Source: SZUA-448 sp964602475 (GTDB taxonomy: Bacteria; Bacillota; Clostridia; Lachnospirales; Lachnospiraceae). From it: a stretch of DNA of 64,000 nt. A model generated the notes under the pieces. It made no database searches. It had not been told where the DNA came from and worked only from the letters and a program-made list of their open reading frames with translations. Position numbers and translations under genes: made by a program. Shown piece after piece: positions 33,244 through 42,879 of this stretch (the stretch's first letter is position 1; each line of letters begins with the position of its first letter). The stretch lies in contig CAZRRN010000008.1 of NCBI GenBank assembly GCA_964602475.1, positions 3,003 through 67,002 of the forward strand, read 5' to 3'.

Positions 33244-36200
33244 ATGCAGTGGGATATTACACTTGATGTATGTGCATTGGTAGCATTGGTCGTATTCTGC
33301 ACCTATACATTTTCCATGAAGCGGTTCAAAACACGATTAAGCAAGATGTATGATGTCTTCTGCGTTGTCATCTTTATTTCAATTCTGCTTGATATTCTGG
33401 GTGTAGTGACAGTATCCTATTCCCGATATTTTTCACCGGCTGTCATTTATATCGTCAATATGCTGTATCTTTTGGTAATTAATTCAATGGGAGTGATGTT
33501 CTATTATTATCTCCTTCTTCTGACAGACAGCAACGGGAACTCTGTTGTCTGTAAAATTCTGCGTGTTCTACCCTATCTTTGTGCTGCAGCGCTTATCCTG
33601 ACCACTCCGATTACCGGGTGGGTCATATATATTGATGCATCCGGTACTTATATACATGGCTCGCAAATGCTGACTCTTCATGTTCTCTCGGGAATCTATA
33701 TTATACTGTGCATTATCACTTTACTCCGTTATAGAAAAAACATCTCGACACATCGTATGGTAGCAATCTTTTTGTATATGGCGCTTCTGTTGGCTGCGAT
33801 TGGATTGCAGGCTGTTTTCCCAAATCTGCTTCTGCTTGGTTTTGCATGTACGCTGGGGGTTATCACGCTTTATCTTGGACAGTACAACCCAAATGAAACC
33901 ATTGACGATAAAACAGATTTGTTCAACCAGAACTCCTTCAGCAGCAGCATAGCCAGCTACATAAAGGAAGGGGAACGGTTCAGTATTATCGTATTTGAAA
34001 CCGATAAATTCCAGACGCTCGAAGAACAGTATGGAGACCAGACGGCACAGGCAGCTCTGAAAAAAATAGCTGACTTTCTGCTGGAAATTTTTAGTGAACA
34101 GACGCTTTATAAGCTTGACGGATACCGATTTGCCATTATTGCTTCGGATAACAGCCGAACGGTGAACGAGGTGGCACGCAGAAGATATTCCTATGCCTCC
34201 GACATTTTCTCCGGAACAGGAAGAATGAATGAATCAGAGGATGAACAGATTATTCTGCAGGCAATCATGGAGCGGTTTGACCACCCCTGGCACATCGGGG
34301 AGGATGATATACGGATGACAGTATGTATCTGCTATATGACCTATCCGGAGGACGTTAAGCGATCCGATGAAATCAACGATATGATTGACTCCTCCTTGAA
34401 GTATGCCCAGTCAATCGGTCCGGGTACAATCCTGTATGCCGCAGAGTATACCAAGACCCGTGAACGTTATATCGATGAACTGCAGCAGAAGCAGATTGAT
34501 TTGGAAGAGATGACAAAACGTGCAGAAGAAGCAAGAATCAATGCAGAAAATGCGGATGCTTCCAAGACGAAATTTCTTGCAAATATGTCTCATGAAATCC
34601 GGACTCCCATGAATGCGATTATGGGTATGACAGAACTTGTGCTGCGCGATAATATCAGCGATCAGGTTCGAAAGAACATGAGTAATATCCAAAGTGCCGG
34701 GAATACCCTGCTGACAATCATTAATGACATTCTTGATTTTTCGAAGGTAGAAGCCGGAAAGATGGAGGTTGTCTCTGCTCCCTACGAGACCGCTTCCCTG
34801 CTTAACAATGTACTGAGTGTCGGAGCGTCTCGTCTTGTCGGTAAAAACCTCAACTTTATTGTTGATGCAGATCCGACGATACCGTCAGGCTTTCTTGGTG
34901 ACGAGATGCGTCTTCGCCAAATCATTATTACTCTTCTTGGAAATGCAATCAAATATACGAAAAGAGGTTCGGTTACACTGAAGCTTTACTGGACTCTTCG
35001 GGGGAACAGCAGCGAGGATGATGATGAGTCGACAGCAGACCTGACTGTGGAGATTATTGATACCGGTTCAGGAATCCGCGAAGAGGATCTTGCAAAGCTG
35101 TTTCACAGCTTTACCCGGATTGACGAACAGAAAAACCGTCTGATTGAGGGAACCGGTCTCGGACTGTCCATCTGCAAGCGGCTGGCAGATCTAATGTCCG
35201 GGACTATCTCTGTAGAAAGCGAATACGGAGCCGGGAGTAAATTTACACTCCGCATACCGCAGAAGATTATTAATATCCGTCCGTTTGTTTTTGTGGAAGA
35301 GGCAGAAGGCATGAACACACTTTTGTATGCCGAAGATTCCGCCATTCAAGAGGATCTTTCCCGTATTCTTGCCCAGCTTGGTATTTCCTGTACAATGGTT
35401 GACTCGGAGAAGAATTTTAATACAGTTCTGACAGCGCAGAGCTTTACTCATATTTTTGTGGAATATTCACTCTACGAGCGGATTAAGGACCAGATTAAGT
35501 CTCAGAAAATGAAACTCATTCTGGCACTGAAAAGCAATCAGCTGGTGAACGGGAACAGCAAGGCACTGGTGGTTCAAAGCCCGTTCTATTGCCTTAATGT
35601 AGCAGAAGTTCTCAATGATCTTTATACGAACTTCAATCATACAGGGCATCAGGTTAATACATATATTGCTCCCGAGGCCAAAATTCTCGCAGTAGATGAC
35701 AGTGCCGTAAATCTACAGATTATTACGGGATTGCTGCAGCCCCATAAAATGCAGGTTGATACTGTAGAAAGCGGAAAAGAATGTCTGGAGCTTCTGAAGA
35801 AGAAGCGATACCATTTGATTCTGATGGATCACATGATGCCGGATATGGACGGGATTGAGACCCTGAACGCAATACGGGCAATGGAGGATGAAAACTGTCG
35901 CACAGTTCCTGTGGTTGTTGTCTCGGCAAAGGCAATCAGCGGTGTTCGGAAAATGTTTGAGGAGGTCGGCTTTCAGGACTATATTTCAAAGCCGATCAGC
36001 ATAGAGCGCCTTGAGGATGTCGTGCTCCGTTATATTCCACTGGAATTGATCAAAGATGATGTGGAGGAAGAGCAGGAGAAGGGAGAAATTGTATCGATGT
36101 TTATTCCGGGAGTCGATATCCAGCAGGGAATCGAGAACTGCGGAGGAAGCTTCCAAAACTACATTACTCTGCTTTCCGTAGTCCTTCAGGATGGTCGGAA

Positions 36201-36705
36201 GAAACTTGATGCTATGGAGAAGTATCGTGAAAATGAGGAATTTGATCAATATATCATCGAAGTGCATGCACTTAAGAGCGTTGCTGCGAGCATCGGGGCA
36301 GATCAGATGTCAGTGATGGCCAAACAGCTTGAGATGGCATGCAGGGAACAGCGATACTACGAGGTGAAGGACGGACACAGAGCCTTTTGTGATGCTTACA
36401 GCGATATGCTGGATCATATAGAAGATGCTTTGGAAGAAAAAAAGAAGATTAAGAAGGAAGAGAAGCCGGGAACACGGCAGCAGCTTTCAGAACAGTTCTT
36501 TCATGACCGGGTATTGGCTCTTCTTGCGCTTCTGCATGATTACGAAGAGGATGCGGCAGGAAGGCTTCTTTCGGAGGTACTGGAATATGAGCTGTCTGAG
36601 GAACAAACGGCTTTACTGGATGAAATAAGCAGAAAGCTGGAGCTGTTTGACTATGATGAGGCGGAGAAGCTGATAAAGGGCTGGCTGAGTGATCATCAGA
36701 CGTGA
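33244..36705 (+). CDS. membrane hybrid histidine kinase with degenerate GGDEF, two REC and Hpt domains
   Basis: The 1153-residue sensor has seven or eight membrane helices (residues 5-215), a GGDEF-like domain (about 225-400) whose active motif is replaced by LDGYRF, a short coiled coil (405-440), HisKA with His450 (MSHEIRTPMNAIMG), HATPase (LLGNAIKYTKRG, GTGLGLSICKRL), a REC-like domain without phospho-Asp (about 690-790), an intact REC with Asp862 (MDHMMPDMDG), and Hpt with His1008 (VHALKSVAAS). A C-terminal helical tail ends FDYDEAEKLI. The final output regulator is not encoded nearby. The ribosome binding site is GGGAGG, possibly sequestered in the leader. Confidence 0.92.
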   Translation: MQWDITLDVCALVALVVFCTYTFSMKRFKTRLSKMYDVFCVVIFISILLDILGVVTVSYSRYFSPAVIYIVNMLYLLVINSMGVMFYYYLLLLTDSNGNSVVCKILRVLPYLCAAALILTTPITGWVIYIDASGTYIHGSQMLTLHVLSGIYIILCIITLLRYRKNISTHRMVAIFLYMALLLAAIGLQAVFPNLLLLGFACTLGVITLYLGQYNPNETIDDKTDLFNQNSFSSSIASYIKEGERFSIIVFETDKFQTLEEQYGDQTAQAALKKIADFLLEIFSEQTLYKLDGYRFAIIASDNSRTVNEVARRRYSYASDIFSGTGRMNESEDEQIILQAIMERFDHPWHIGEDDIRMTVCICYMTYPEDVKRSDEINDMIDSSLKYAQSIGPGTILYAAEYTKTRERYIDELQQKQIDLEEMTKRAEEARINAENADASKTKFLANMSHEIRTPMNAIMGMTELVLRDNISDQVRKNMSNIQSAGNTLLTIINDILDFSKVEAGKMEVVSAPYETASLLNNVLSVGASRLVGKNLNFIVDADPTIPSGFLGDEMRLRQIIITLLGNAIKYTKRGSVTLKLYWTLRGNSSEDDDESTADLTVEIIDTGSGIREEDLAKLFHSFTRIDEQKNRLIEGTGLGLSICKRLADLMSGTISVESEYGAGSKFTLRIPQKIINIRPFVFVEEAEGMNTLLYAEDSAIQEDLSRILAQLGISCTMVDSEKNFNTVLTAQSFTHIFVEYSLYERIKDQIKSQKMKLILALKSNQLVNGNSKALVVQSPFYCLNVAEVLNDLYTNFNHTGHQVNTYIAPEAKILAVDDSAVNLQIITGLLQPHKMQVDTVESGKECLELLKKKRYHLILMDHMMPDMDGIETLNAIRAMEDENCRTVPVVVVSAKAISGVRKMFEEVGFQDYISKPISIERLEDVVLRYIPLELIKDDVEEEQEKGEIVSMFIPGVDIQQGIENCGGSFQNYITLLSVVLQDGRKKLDAMEKYRENEEFDQYIIEVHALKSVAASIGADQMSVMAKQLEMACREQRYYEVKDGHRAFCDAYSDMLDHIEDALEEKKKIKKEEKPGTRQQLSEQFFHDRVLALLALLHDYEEDAAGRLLSEVLEYELSEEQTALLDEISRKLELFDYDEAEKLIKGWLSDHQT

Positions 36706-36765
36706 TAAGGAATATCTAAAAAATGAAAAGACCGATAGATAGAATTTTACTGACGGAGGGATGAT

Positions 36766-39261
36766 ATGGATACACAGAATCAAGAATCTGACATGCGGAT
36801 GCGGCTGCTGCAGGAGCAAAATGAAAAGCTGGATCGGATTCTCAGGCTACTGGAACAGAACACCGGAACACCGCTTCAGCCGGAACAGCGGCAGGAGCTC
36901 TATATTGATGCTTCGGATTTTGCTAAGGTTCTGCAAAGCGAAACAGCACAGACACTGTCGGAACTTCAGAATCCGTTGAAACAACAGACATTGTCGGAAC
37001 TTCAGAATCCGTTGAGACAACAGAATCCGCCGAGACAGCAGAATCTGTCGAGACAACAGAATCTGTCGGCCGATGTTCTTCAGCGTGCGGCATATGAAGA
37101 ACATCGTCGCAGAGAGGCAATGGAACGGAACCGGAGAGATGCCTCGTTCGCAAGTCCGGTAATAAATGAACAATCTGCGAAAACAACTCCTTTGAATCCT
37201 GGCTCGATTGAAACAAGAATCGGAACGATTGTTGTTGGTGCTGTTGGTGTAATACTGATTCTGGCGGCTCTTACAGTTCTTGGAATTAATTACATGAATG
37301 AAAACCTTCAAGGAATATTGCTGTTTGCCGGAGCAATGCTGGTTACCGTAATCGGAGAGCTGCCGCTGAGAAAGCATTTGCCAAAGTTTTCACTTGCGAT
37401 TACTTCGCTTGGTATTTCGGCGATGTTTTTGGCCATTATATTGAATTATTTCTATCTTTTGAAACTGCCGGGAAGCATTGCAATAGCACTGACAATCGTG
37501 GTCACTGCGGTATCGGTATTTTTAAGCATACGTAATGAATCTGCCGTTATCCGTTGTATCGCTTTAATCGGAGGCTATGCGTGTATGTTCCCACTGCAGG
37601 AGGAAATCGGAACCATGCAGATGACACTTGTTATTGCAGTTGTTTCGATTATCGGACTTGGGCATCTTTTTGTACCCCTGAAGGAGAACAATGCGGTTGC
37701 TGATATCATAACAGATATATTAAATCTGATTGTGTTCTTCCGTCTTGTTGGGTACGCTGATTTACCGGGGAAAGGGGATTTTACGGCAGAGGCTGTACTT
37801 GTACTGGTGTTTGGCTGTATTACCGTGCTGATGGCGGGCATTTTGTTCCTATGCGGAATAAGGCGTTCGAGACGTATGGGAGAAGAGAAGATTAGCGGTA
37901 TGAACATCGGAAATATGATTGTTATGCTGCTGACCAATCTAATTGTAATCAGTATGATGACGAACATCGGAAGTGGTTTTGCTTTTCTTCCTTTTATTGC
38001 AATTAATCTTGTACTGTTTATTCTTTCACGAAAATGCAGCTGCTGTTGGAGCTTTTATCCGGGAATGTGGGTTGCTGCATATCTTTCCCTTGGGTTTCTT
38101 CTCGAAGATATTGACGGAACGGAGCTTTGCACCTGTGTTTCGTGGATAACGCTGGTTCTGTTGACCTGGATAATCAGCCGTTTTACAGAAAGCCGTTTCC
38201 TTCAGATCTGGCGAACCATTGTAACCGGAATATCGGTTATTTTATTTCTGTTTATGGATGAACTTGGATACAGTGCGGTATTTATGCTGATCTATCTTCT
38301 TGTCTCGTTTGTTCCTGAAAGGGAAAGCCGAGGCTACGCAAGAGAACTGTCGGTTATCGGCAGATACCGGACATTGTTTGTTCTGTTCTTTTTTGTATAT
38401 CGATGGCTTGACTGGATCAATGACCGTGCCGGAGAGATTATCTTTCAAAAGAGGGGATTTGCAGGAGCATATATTCTGATTATGACAATAATTGCTGCTG
38501 CATTTATTATGATTACCACCCTGGTAAGAAGGTTTCAATATAAAGGAACGAGAATAGCCAATGTGATTATTCTATTTATTGTGCTATTCCTTAACCTGTT
38601 TTCTTCCTTATCGGGAAAAATCATGTTCATTCCTGTTTTCTTAATCGGAAGTGCTGTCTTTCTGTTTCTGTGGAAGGAACCCTATGTGCGTGTGACTAAA
38701 GCCAAACCGGTGCTTTATTGCTGCTATGTTACCTGGATGTACATTGCTGCGCAGCATGTATTTGACATTGAAACGGCGCTCGTTTCTACAATCGGCTTAA
38801 TGGTGATTGCGCTGCTCGGAATTCTGTATGGCTGTGTGAAGAGCTGCCGGTCACTTCGTATTTATGGATTAGGACTTTCGATGGTCGTCTGTTTCAAATT
38901 AATCTTTTATGATCTGAGTGAATTATCGCTGTTACTTCGTATTGTTTTATTCTTGTCTGTCGGAATTCTTGCATTGGCGATTTCTTATATTTACAGCAAG
39001 ACAGAAAAAAAAGCAGAACAGAAACAAATCATGCAGACGTATACAGACACGGAGACCGCCGACTCGGAGACCGGCGACACGGAGAATACCGACTCGGAGA
39101 CCGGAGAAACGGAGACCGCCGAATCGGAGACCGGAGAAACGGAGACCGCCGAATCGGAGAATGCCGAATCGGAGACCGCTGAAACGGAGAATGCTGAATC
39201 GGAGAACATCGAGACGGAAGGTACCGAACAGAGGAACATTGAACCGGAGAGCAAACGGTAA
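36766..39261 (+). CDS. DUF2339 polytopic membrane protein
   Basis: The 831-residue protein has an N-terminal coiled-coil part (MRLLQEQNEKLDRILRLLEQ), a Gln-rich repeat (63-101), more than twenty membrane helices from residue 150 to 745, and an acidic Glu/Thr repeat tail (about 762-820). The end of the membrane part, FKLIFYDLSELSLLLRIVLF, is the DUF2339 signature. The function of this family is unknown. The ACGGAGGGATGAT site precedes ATG 36766. It lies 60 bp after the sensor kinase and may share its transcript. Confidence 0.85.
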   Translation: MDTQNQESDMRMRLLQEQNEKLDRILRLLEQNTGTPLQPEQRQELYIDASDFAKVLQSETAQTLSELQNPLKQQTLSELQNPLRQQNPPRQQNLSRQQNLSADVLQRAAYEEHRRREAMERNRRDASFASPVINEQSAKTTPLNPGSIETRIGTIVVGAVGVILILAALTVLGINYMNENLQGILLFAGAMLVTVIGELPLRKHLPKFSLAITSLGISAMFLAIILNYFYLLKLPGSIAIALTIVVTAVSVFLSIRNESAVIRCIALIGGYACMFPLQEEIGTMQMTLVIAVVSIIGLGHLFVPLKENNAVADIITDILNLIVFFRLVGYADLPGKGDFTAEAVLVLVFGCITVLMAGILFLCGIRRSRRMGEEKISGMNIGNMIVMLLTNLIVISMMTNIGSGFAFLPFIAINLVLFILSRKCSCCWSFYPGMWVAAYLSLGFLLEDIDGTELCTCVSWITLVLLTWIISRFTESRFLQIWRTIVTGISVILFLFMDELGYSAVFMLIYLLVSFVPERESRGYARELSVIGRYRTLFVLFFFVYRWLDWINDRAGEIIFQKRGFAGAYILIMTIIAAAFIMITTLVRRFQYKGTRIANVIILFIVLFLNLFSSLSGKIMFIPVFLIGSAVFLFLWKEPYVRVTKAKPVLYCCYVTWMYIAAQHVFDIETALVSTIGLMVIALLGILYGCVKSCRSLRIYGLGLSMVVCFKLIFYDLSELSLLLRIVLFLSVGILALAISYIYSKTEKKAEQKQIMQTYTDTETADSETGDTENTDSETGETETAESETGETETAESENAESETAETENAESENIETEGTEQRNIEPESKR
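36952..37069 (+). repeat. in-frame repeat coding a Gln-rich segment of the DUF2339 protein
   Basis: CTGTCGGAACTTCAGAATCC and shorter CAGAATCTGTCGAGACAA-type units recur about five times, encoding LSELQNPLKQQ, LSELQNPLRQQ, NPPRQQ, NLSRQQ and NLS. Confidence 0.85.
39048..39240 (+). repeat. in-frame repeat coding an acidic tail of the DUF2339 protein
   Basis: Nine- and thirty-base units built from GAATCGGAGACC, GAAACGGAGACC and GAATCGGAGAAT recur to the end of the gene, coding ETAESETGETE-type sequence. All steps are multiples of three. Confidence 0.88.
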
Positions 39262-39458
39262 CGAAGGGAAGACAAACATAATTGTATATTATGAGAAACA
39301 TAATAAACAATAATTTTACTTATGATATAATTTGTGATACACTGCAACTGTTTAAGGCTGCAGATTGTCGGGATGCCATTTCGGCTGACTATAGACGGCC
39401 TAAAAAATCCGCTTTCAGGCGATAGCTTTGAAGGCATAGAAGAAACGGGGATAATATA
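39262..39458. other. 197-bp intergenic stretch before the CofE-like gene
   Basis: It is AT-rich at first, with a TATAAT at 39326-39331 that could be a -10 box but lacks a good -35, then GC-richer with short imperfect inverted repeats. No gene and no convincing terminator was seen. Confidence 0.4.
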
Positions 39459-40649
39459 ATGGAAAGAATGATAGGAACAGTATCAAGAGGAGTAAGAGCA
39501 CCGATTATCAGAAAGGGTGACGATATTGCCGGAATCGTGGTGGACAGCGTTCTGGCAGCAAGCAAGGAAAGTGGATTTGAGTTAAACGACCGTGACGTGG
39601 TTGCGGTAACCGAGGCAGTGGTAGCGCGTGCTCAGGGAAATTATGCAACAACGGATCAGATTGCAAAGGATATCAGTAATAAATTCGGGGAAGATACCGT
39701 AGGAGTGATTTTTCCAATCCTCAGCCGCAACCGCTTTGCAATGTGTCTGAAAGGTATTGCAAAAGGAGCAAAGAAAATCGTCCTGATGTTAAGCTATCCC
39801 TCTGATGAGGTGGGAAATCATCTTGTTGATCTGGACAAGCTTGACGAGAAGAAAATCAACCCTTGGACAGATGTATTGACAGAAGAAAAATACCGGGAAT
39901 TGTTCGGATATGAAAAACACAGATTCACAGGAGTGGATTATATTGCATATTACCGCGAATTGATTACGTCTCAGGACTGCGAGCTGGAAGTCATTCTTGC
40001 AAATGACTGCAGAGCAGTGCTTGAGTATACAGGAAGCGTTCTGTGCTGCGATATACACAGCCGCGTCAGAACCAAGCGCCTTCTGAAGGCGGCAGGTGCT
40101 GCTAAGGTTTATGGTCTGGATGAAATTATGACTGCATCGGTAGATGGCAGCGGTTACAATGAAAATTACGGTCTGCTTGGAAGTAATAAAGCGACTGAAG
40201 ATTCCATTAAACTGTTTCCGCGTGACTGCAAACCGGTTGTTGAGCGCATTCAAGCCGAACTTCTTCAGAAGACCGGAAAGAAAATCGAAGTAATGGTTTA
40301 TGGTGACGGAGCATTTAAGGATCCGGTGGGAAAGATCTGGGAGCTTGCAGACCCGGTTGTTTCGCCGGCGTACACAGACGGACTGGAAGGTCAGCCAAAT
40401 GAAGTAAAACTTAAATATCTTGCAGACAACGAATTCCCGAATCTGGAAGGTGACGAGCTGAAAAACGCGATTTCCGAATATATCCGTCATAAGGACAGCG
40501 ATCTGGTTGGAAAGATGGTATCCCAGGGTACCACACCACGCCGCCTGACTGATTTAATCGGTTCTCTGTGTGACCTGACCTCAGGCAGTGGAGACAAAGG
40601 CACTCCGATTGTTCTGGTACAGGGCTATTTTGATAACTATACCGCATAA
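39459..40649 (+). CDS. coenzyme F420-0:L-glutamate ligase-like (CofE family) protein
   Basis: The 396-residue protein resembles CofE/FbiB-type ligases: TVSRGVRAPIIRKGDD at the start, LNDRDVVAVTEAVVARAQGN, then VYGDGAFKDPVGKIWELADP late in the chain, and GTPRRLTDLIGSLCDLTSGSGDKGTP-like ending. CofE adds glutamate to the F420 side chain using GTP. No other F420 gene is in the window and most Lachnospiraceae are not known to make F420, so the true substrate may differ. ACGGGGAT precedes ATG 39459. It lies 127 bp before the hydrogenase fusion, which has its own promoter. Confidence 0.8.
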   Translation: MERMIGTVSRGVRAPIIRKGDDIAGIVVDSVLAASKESGFELNDRDVVAVTEAVVARAQGNYATTDQIAKDISNKFGEDTVGVIFPILSRNRFAMCLKGIAKGAKKIVLMLSYPSDEVGNHLVDLDKLDEKKINPWTDVLTEEKYRELFGYEKHRFTGVDYIAYYRELITSQDCELEVILANDCRAVLEYTGSVLCCDIHSRVRTKRLLKAAGAAKVYGLDEIMTASVDGSGYNENYGLLGSNKATEDSIKLFPRDCKPVVERIQAELLQKTGKKIEVMVYGDGAFKDPVGKIWELADPVVSPAYTDGLEGQPNEVKLKYLADNEFPNLEGDELKNAISEYIRHKDSDLVGKMVSQGTTPRRLTDLIGSLCDLTSGSGDKGTPIVLVQGYFDNYTA

Positions 40650-40713
40650 ATAATTCCCAAATACCTCTTCTACCGTGTAGGAATACATTAGCTATTTTCG
40701 ATAAAGATAGCAC

Positions 40714-40742
40714 TTGACCATGAATCCGTCGTCGAATATAAT
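40714..40742 (+). promoter_or_regulatory. promoter of the hydrogenase-chemoreceptor gene
   Basis: TTGACC at 40714-40719 and TATAAT at 40737-40742 are 17 bp apart. Confidence 0.8.
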
Positions 40743-40776
40743 ATATTTCATCAATCCGTTAGGAAGGGAGCTTTGA

Positions 40777-42696
40777 ATGAGTGTTATTAATGTTGATCCA
40801 ACAAAATGTGTAGGATGTAATTCCTGTGTAAGAACCTGTCCGGCACATGATGCGAATATAGCCGGGTATAACGAGAATCATCAGCTGGTTATCACAATTG
40901 ATGATGATAAATGCATCCGGTGTGGTTCCTGCATCCGTGCCTGTATTCACGGAGCAAGAAGCTATGGGGATGATACTGCAAAACTATTTGAGGATCTGAA
41001 GAACGGAACGGAAATAGTAATGATTGCTGCACCCTCGGTAAAGGTTGCATTTAACGGAAACTGGCGCCATGTTCTGCAGTGGTTTCGAAGCCAGGGAATC
41101 AAAGCTGTTTATGATGTATCACTTGGGGCAGACATCTGTACATGGGCGCATTTAAGATATCTTTCCAAGCATCCGGAAACGAAGCTGATTTCACAGCCCT
41201 GTGCTGCAATTGTTAATTATGCATTAAAACAAAAGCCAGAGCTGATTCCACATCTTTCTCCGGTTCAGAGTCCGATGTCCTGTATGGCGGTCTATATGAA
41301 GAAAAAACTTGGAATTACAGCCCGAATAGCGGCGCTTTCTCCCTGTATCGCAAAGCAGGATGAATTTGCGCAGACAGGCTTGATTCAGTACAATGTAACA
41401 ATGGAACATCTGAAACAATATTTTCAGGATAACAGCATTACCTTTCCGGACGTACCGGTTTACAGTGAATTTGAATTTGATGAAGTGCAGGGGATGGAGG
41501 GAGCTATTTATTCGCGTCCCGGCGGATTGAAAGAGAATCTGCGTATTCATGCCCCTGAGGTTCGTGTGATTAATGCAGAAGGATCGGACAGCGTCTATGA
41601 TGATCTGAATGATTATCTCGAAGAAAGTACAGACTGTCGTCCTCAGGTCTTTGATGTACTTAACTGTAAAGACGGCTGCAATGGCGGAACTGCAATCGGA
41701 ACAGAGGAAAAAGTTTTCCGGATGTCCAATATCATGAATGATGTAGAAGCACATACCAAGAAACGCAGAGAAAAGAACACAGACAGAAAAGGTAAGGACC
41801 TGCAGTTCGCATCCTTTGACCATGACCTCAAACTGGACGACTACATACGAACATACCAAGCGAAGAATGGAAACAAGACAGTTATCACGGAAGCGATGCT
41901 CGAGAAGGGCTTTGCGGTTCTTGGAAAAAAGACAGCTACTGAAAAAGGATTTGACTGTCATGCCTGTGGATACCGAACCTGCAAGGATATGGCGGCTGCA
42001 ATTGCTCTCGGAATTAATGTTCCGGAGAATTGTCGTCAGTATACCAGAATTCTGATGGAGCAGGAACGAGAACGCGTTGAAATGATGAAAGACAGAATCA
42101 GAAAGACAGCGGATAGTCTGGAGGAGATTGTTCACAAGCTCGGAACGAGTGTTGATAAAGTGAAACAGGACGCTTCCGATATCGATAGCCTGAGCCGAAG
42201 CAGCGCGGATAGTGTCGCAACGGTAACAGGGAATATTTCCGGACTGGATGAAATCAACAAAGGAATTTCGGAATTGATGGAGCGCATTAATTCAAAGGTT
42301 GAAAATTATCGTGAGATGACACAACAGATTGAGGAGATTTCACGGCAGATTAATCTTCTTTCCCTGAATGCTTCCATAGAAGCAGCCAGGGCAGGCGAGG
42401 CCGGACGGGGTTTCTCGGTTGTTGCGGCAAGCATCCGGGATCTTTCGGATCATTCCAAGGCATCTATCAGCACCGCAAAAGAAAATGAGCAGGGGATCCG
42501 AAGCGTTATTTCTGAAGTTAATGAAACAGTGGAAACCTTCTCGCAGAGTATTGATGAGCTGCTGATTCGAATTAAACAGGTAGCAGAGGATGTCAATAAG
42601 ACTACCGATAGTAATCGTGTTATTGTTGAAGCAATGGATGAAGTTAACGATATTTCGAAAAATATTACTGCTGTAATAGAAGAAAGCAGATTATAA
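40777..42696 (+). CDS. FeFe-hydrogenase-like / 4Fe-4S / methyl-accepting chemotaxis fusion protein
   Basis: The 639-residue protein has two N-terminal 4Fe-4S clusters (CVGCNSCVRTC, CIRCGSCIRAC), an FeFe-hydrogenase domain, a further Cys-rich cluster (C394, C397, C402, C419 in DCHACGYRTC and PENC), a coiled coil and an MCP signalling domain (about 440-639) with the hairpin tip INLLSLNASIEAARAGEAGRGFSVVA shortened here in wording. The H-cluster cysteines are kept: C142 (SQPCAA), C190 (SPCIAKQDE), C297 and C301 (NCKDGC). The proton-relay cysteine next to C142 is Pro, as in sensory or low-activity groups. It has no membrane segment, so it should be a soluble H2 or redox sensor. Confidence 0.9.
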   Translation: MSVINVDPTKCVGCNSCVRTCPAHDANIAGYNENHQLVITIDDDKCIRCGSCIRACIHGARSYGDDTAKLFEDLKNGTEIVMIAAPSVKVAFNGNWRHVLQWFRSQGIKAVYDVSLGADICTWAHLRYLSKHPETKLISQPCAAIVNYALKQKPELIPHLSPVQSPMSCMAVYMKKKLGITARIAALSPCIAKQDEFAQTGLIQYNVTMEHLKQYFQDNSITFPDVPVYSEFEFDEVQGMEGAIYSRPGGLKENLRIHAPEVRVINAEGSDSVYDDLNDYLEESTDCRPQVFDVLNCKDGCNGGTAIGTEEKVFRMSNIMNDVEAHTKKRREKNTDRKGKDLQFASFDHDLKLDDYIRTYQAKNGNKTVITEAMLEKGFAVLGKKTATEKGFDCHACGYRTCKDMAAAIALGINVPENCRQYTRILMEQERERVEMMKDRIRKTADSLEEIVHKLGTSVDKVKQDASDIDSLSRSSADSVATVTGNISGLDEINKGISELMERINSKVENYREMTQQIEEISRQINLLSLNASIEAARAGEAGRGFSVVAASIRDLSDHSKASISTAKENEQGIRSVISEVNETVETFSQSIDELLIRIKQVAEDVNKTTDSNRVIVEAMDEVNDISKNITAVIEESRL

Positions 42697-42711
42697 AATT
42701 TCGAAACAGAT

Positions 42712-42775
42712 TTGAAAAGATTCAAATGAGATTCAAAAAGATTCAAAGTAAAATTCAATAAGATTCAAAGTAAGA
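42712..42775. repeat. short AT-rich direct repeats (AGATTCAAA)
   Basis: AGATTCAAA or GATTCAA recurs five to six times at irregular 11-17 bp steps directly behind the hydrogenase fusion gene. Confidence 0.7.
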
Positions 42776-42843
42776 TCCGAAATAAGATATAAAAAAAGAG
42801 CTGAAAAGCAGAAGCAAAAAGTCAAAAAAAGTAATTCATATTG

Positions 42844-42879
42844 AAACGAAGACCTGAATACAAGGTCTTCGTTTTTAAT
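42844..42879 (+). terminator. terminator after the hydrogenase-chemoreceptor gene
   Basis: A perfect 12-bp stem AAACGAAGACCT/AGGTCTTCGTTT (42844-42855/42863-42874) with a 7-base loop runs into a T tract. Confidence 0.92.

Noticed and set aside
38947..39437. Overlapping frames on both strands at the end of the DUF2339 gene, one of them Arg-rich (RRPxxRR).
   Set aside because: They come from the acidic repeat read in other frames and have no start signals.
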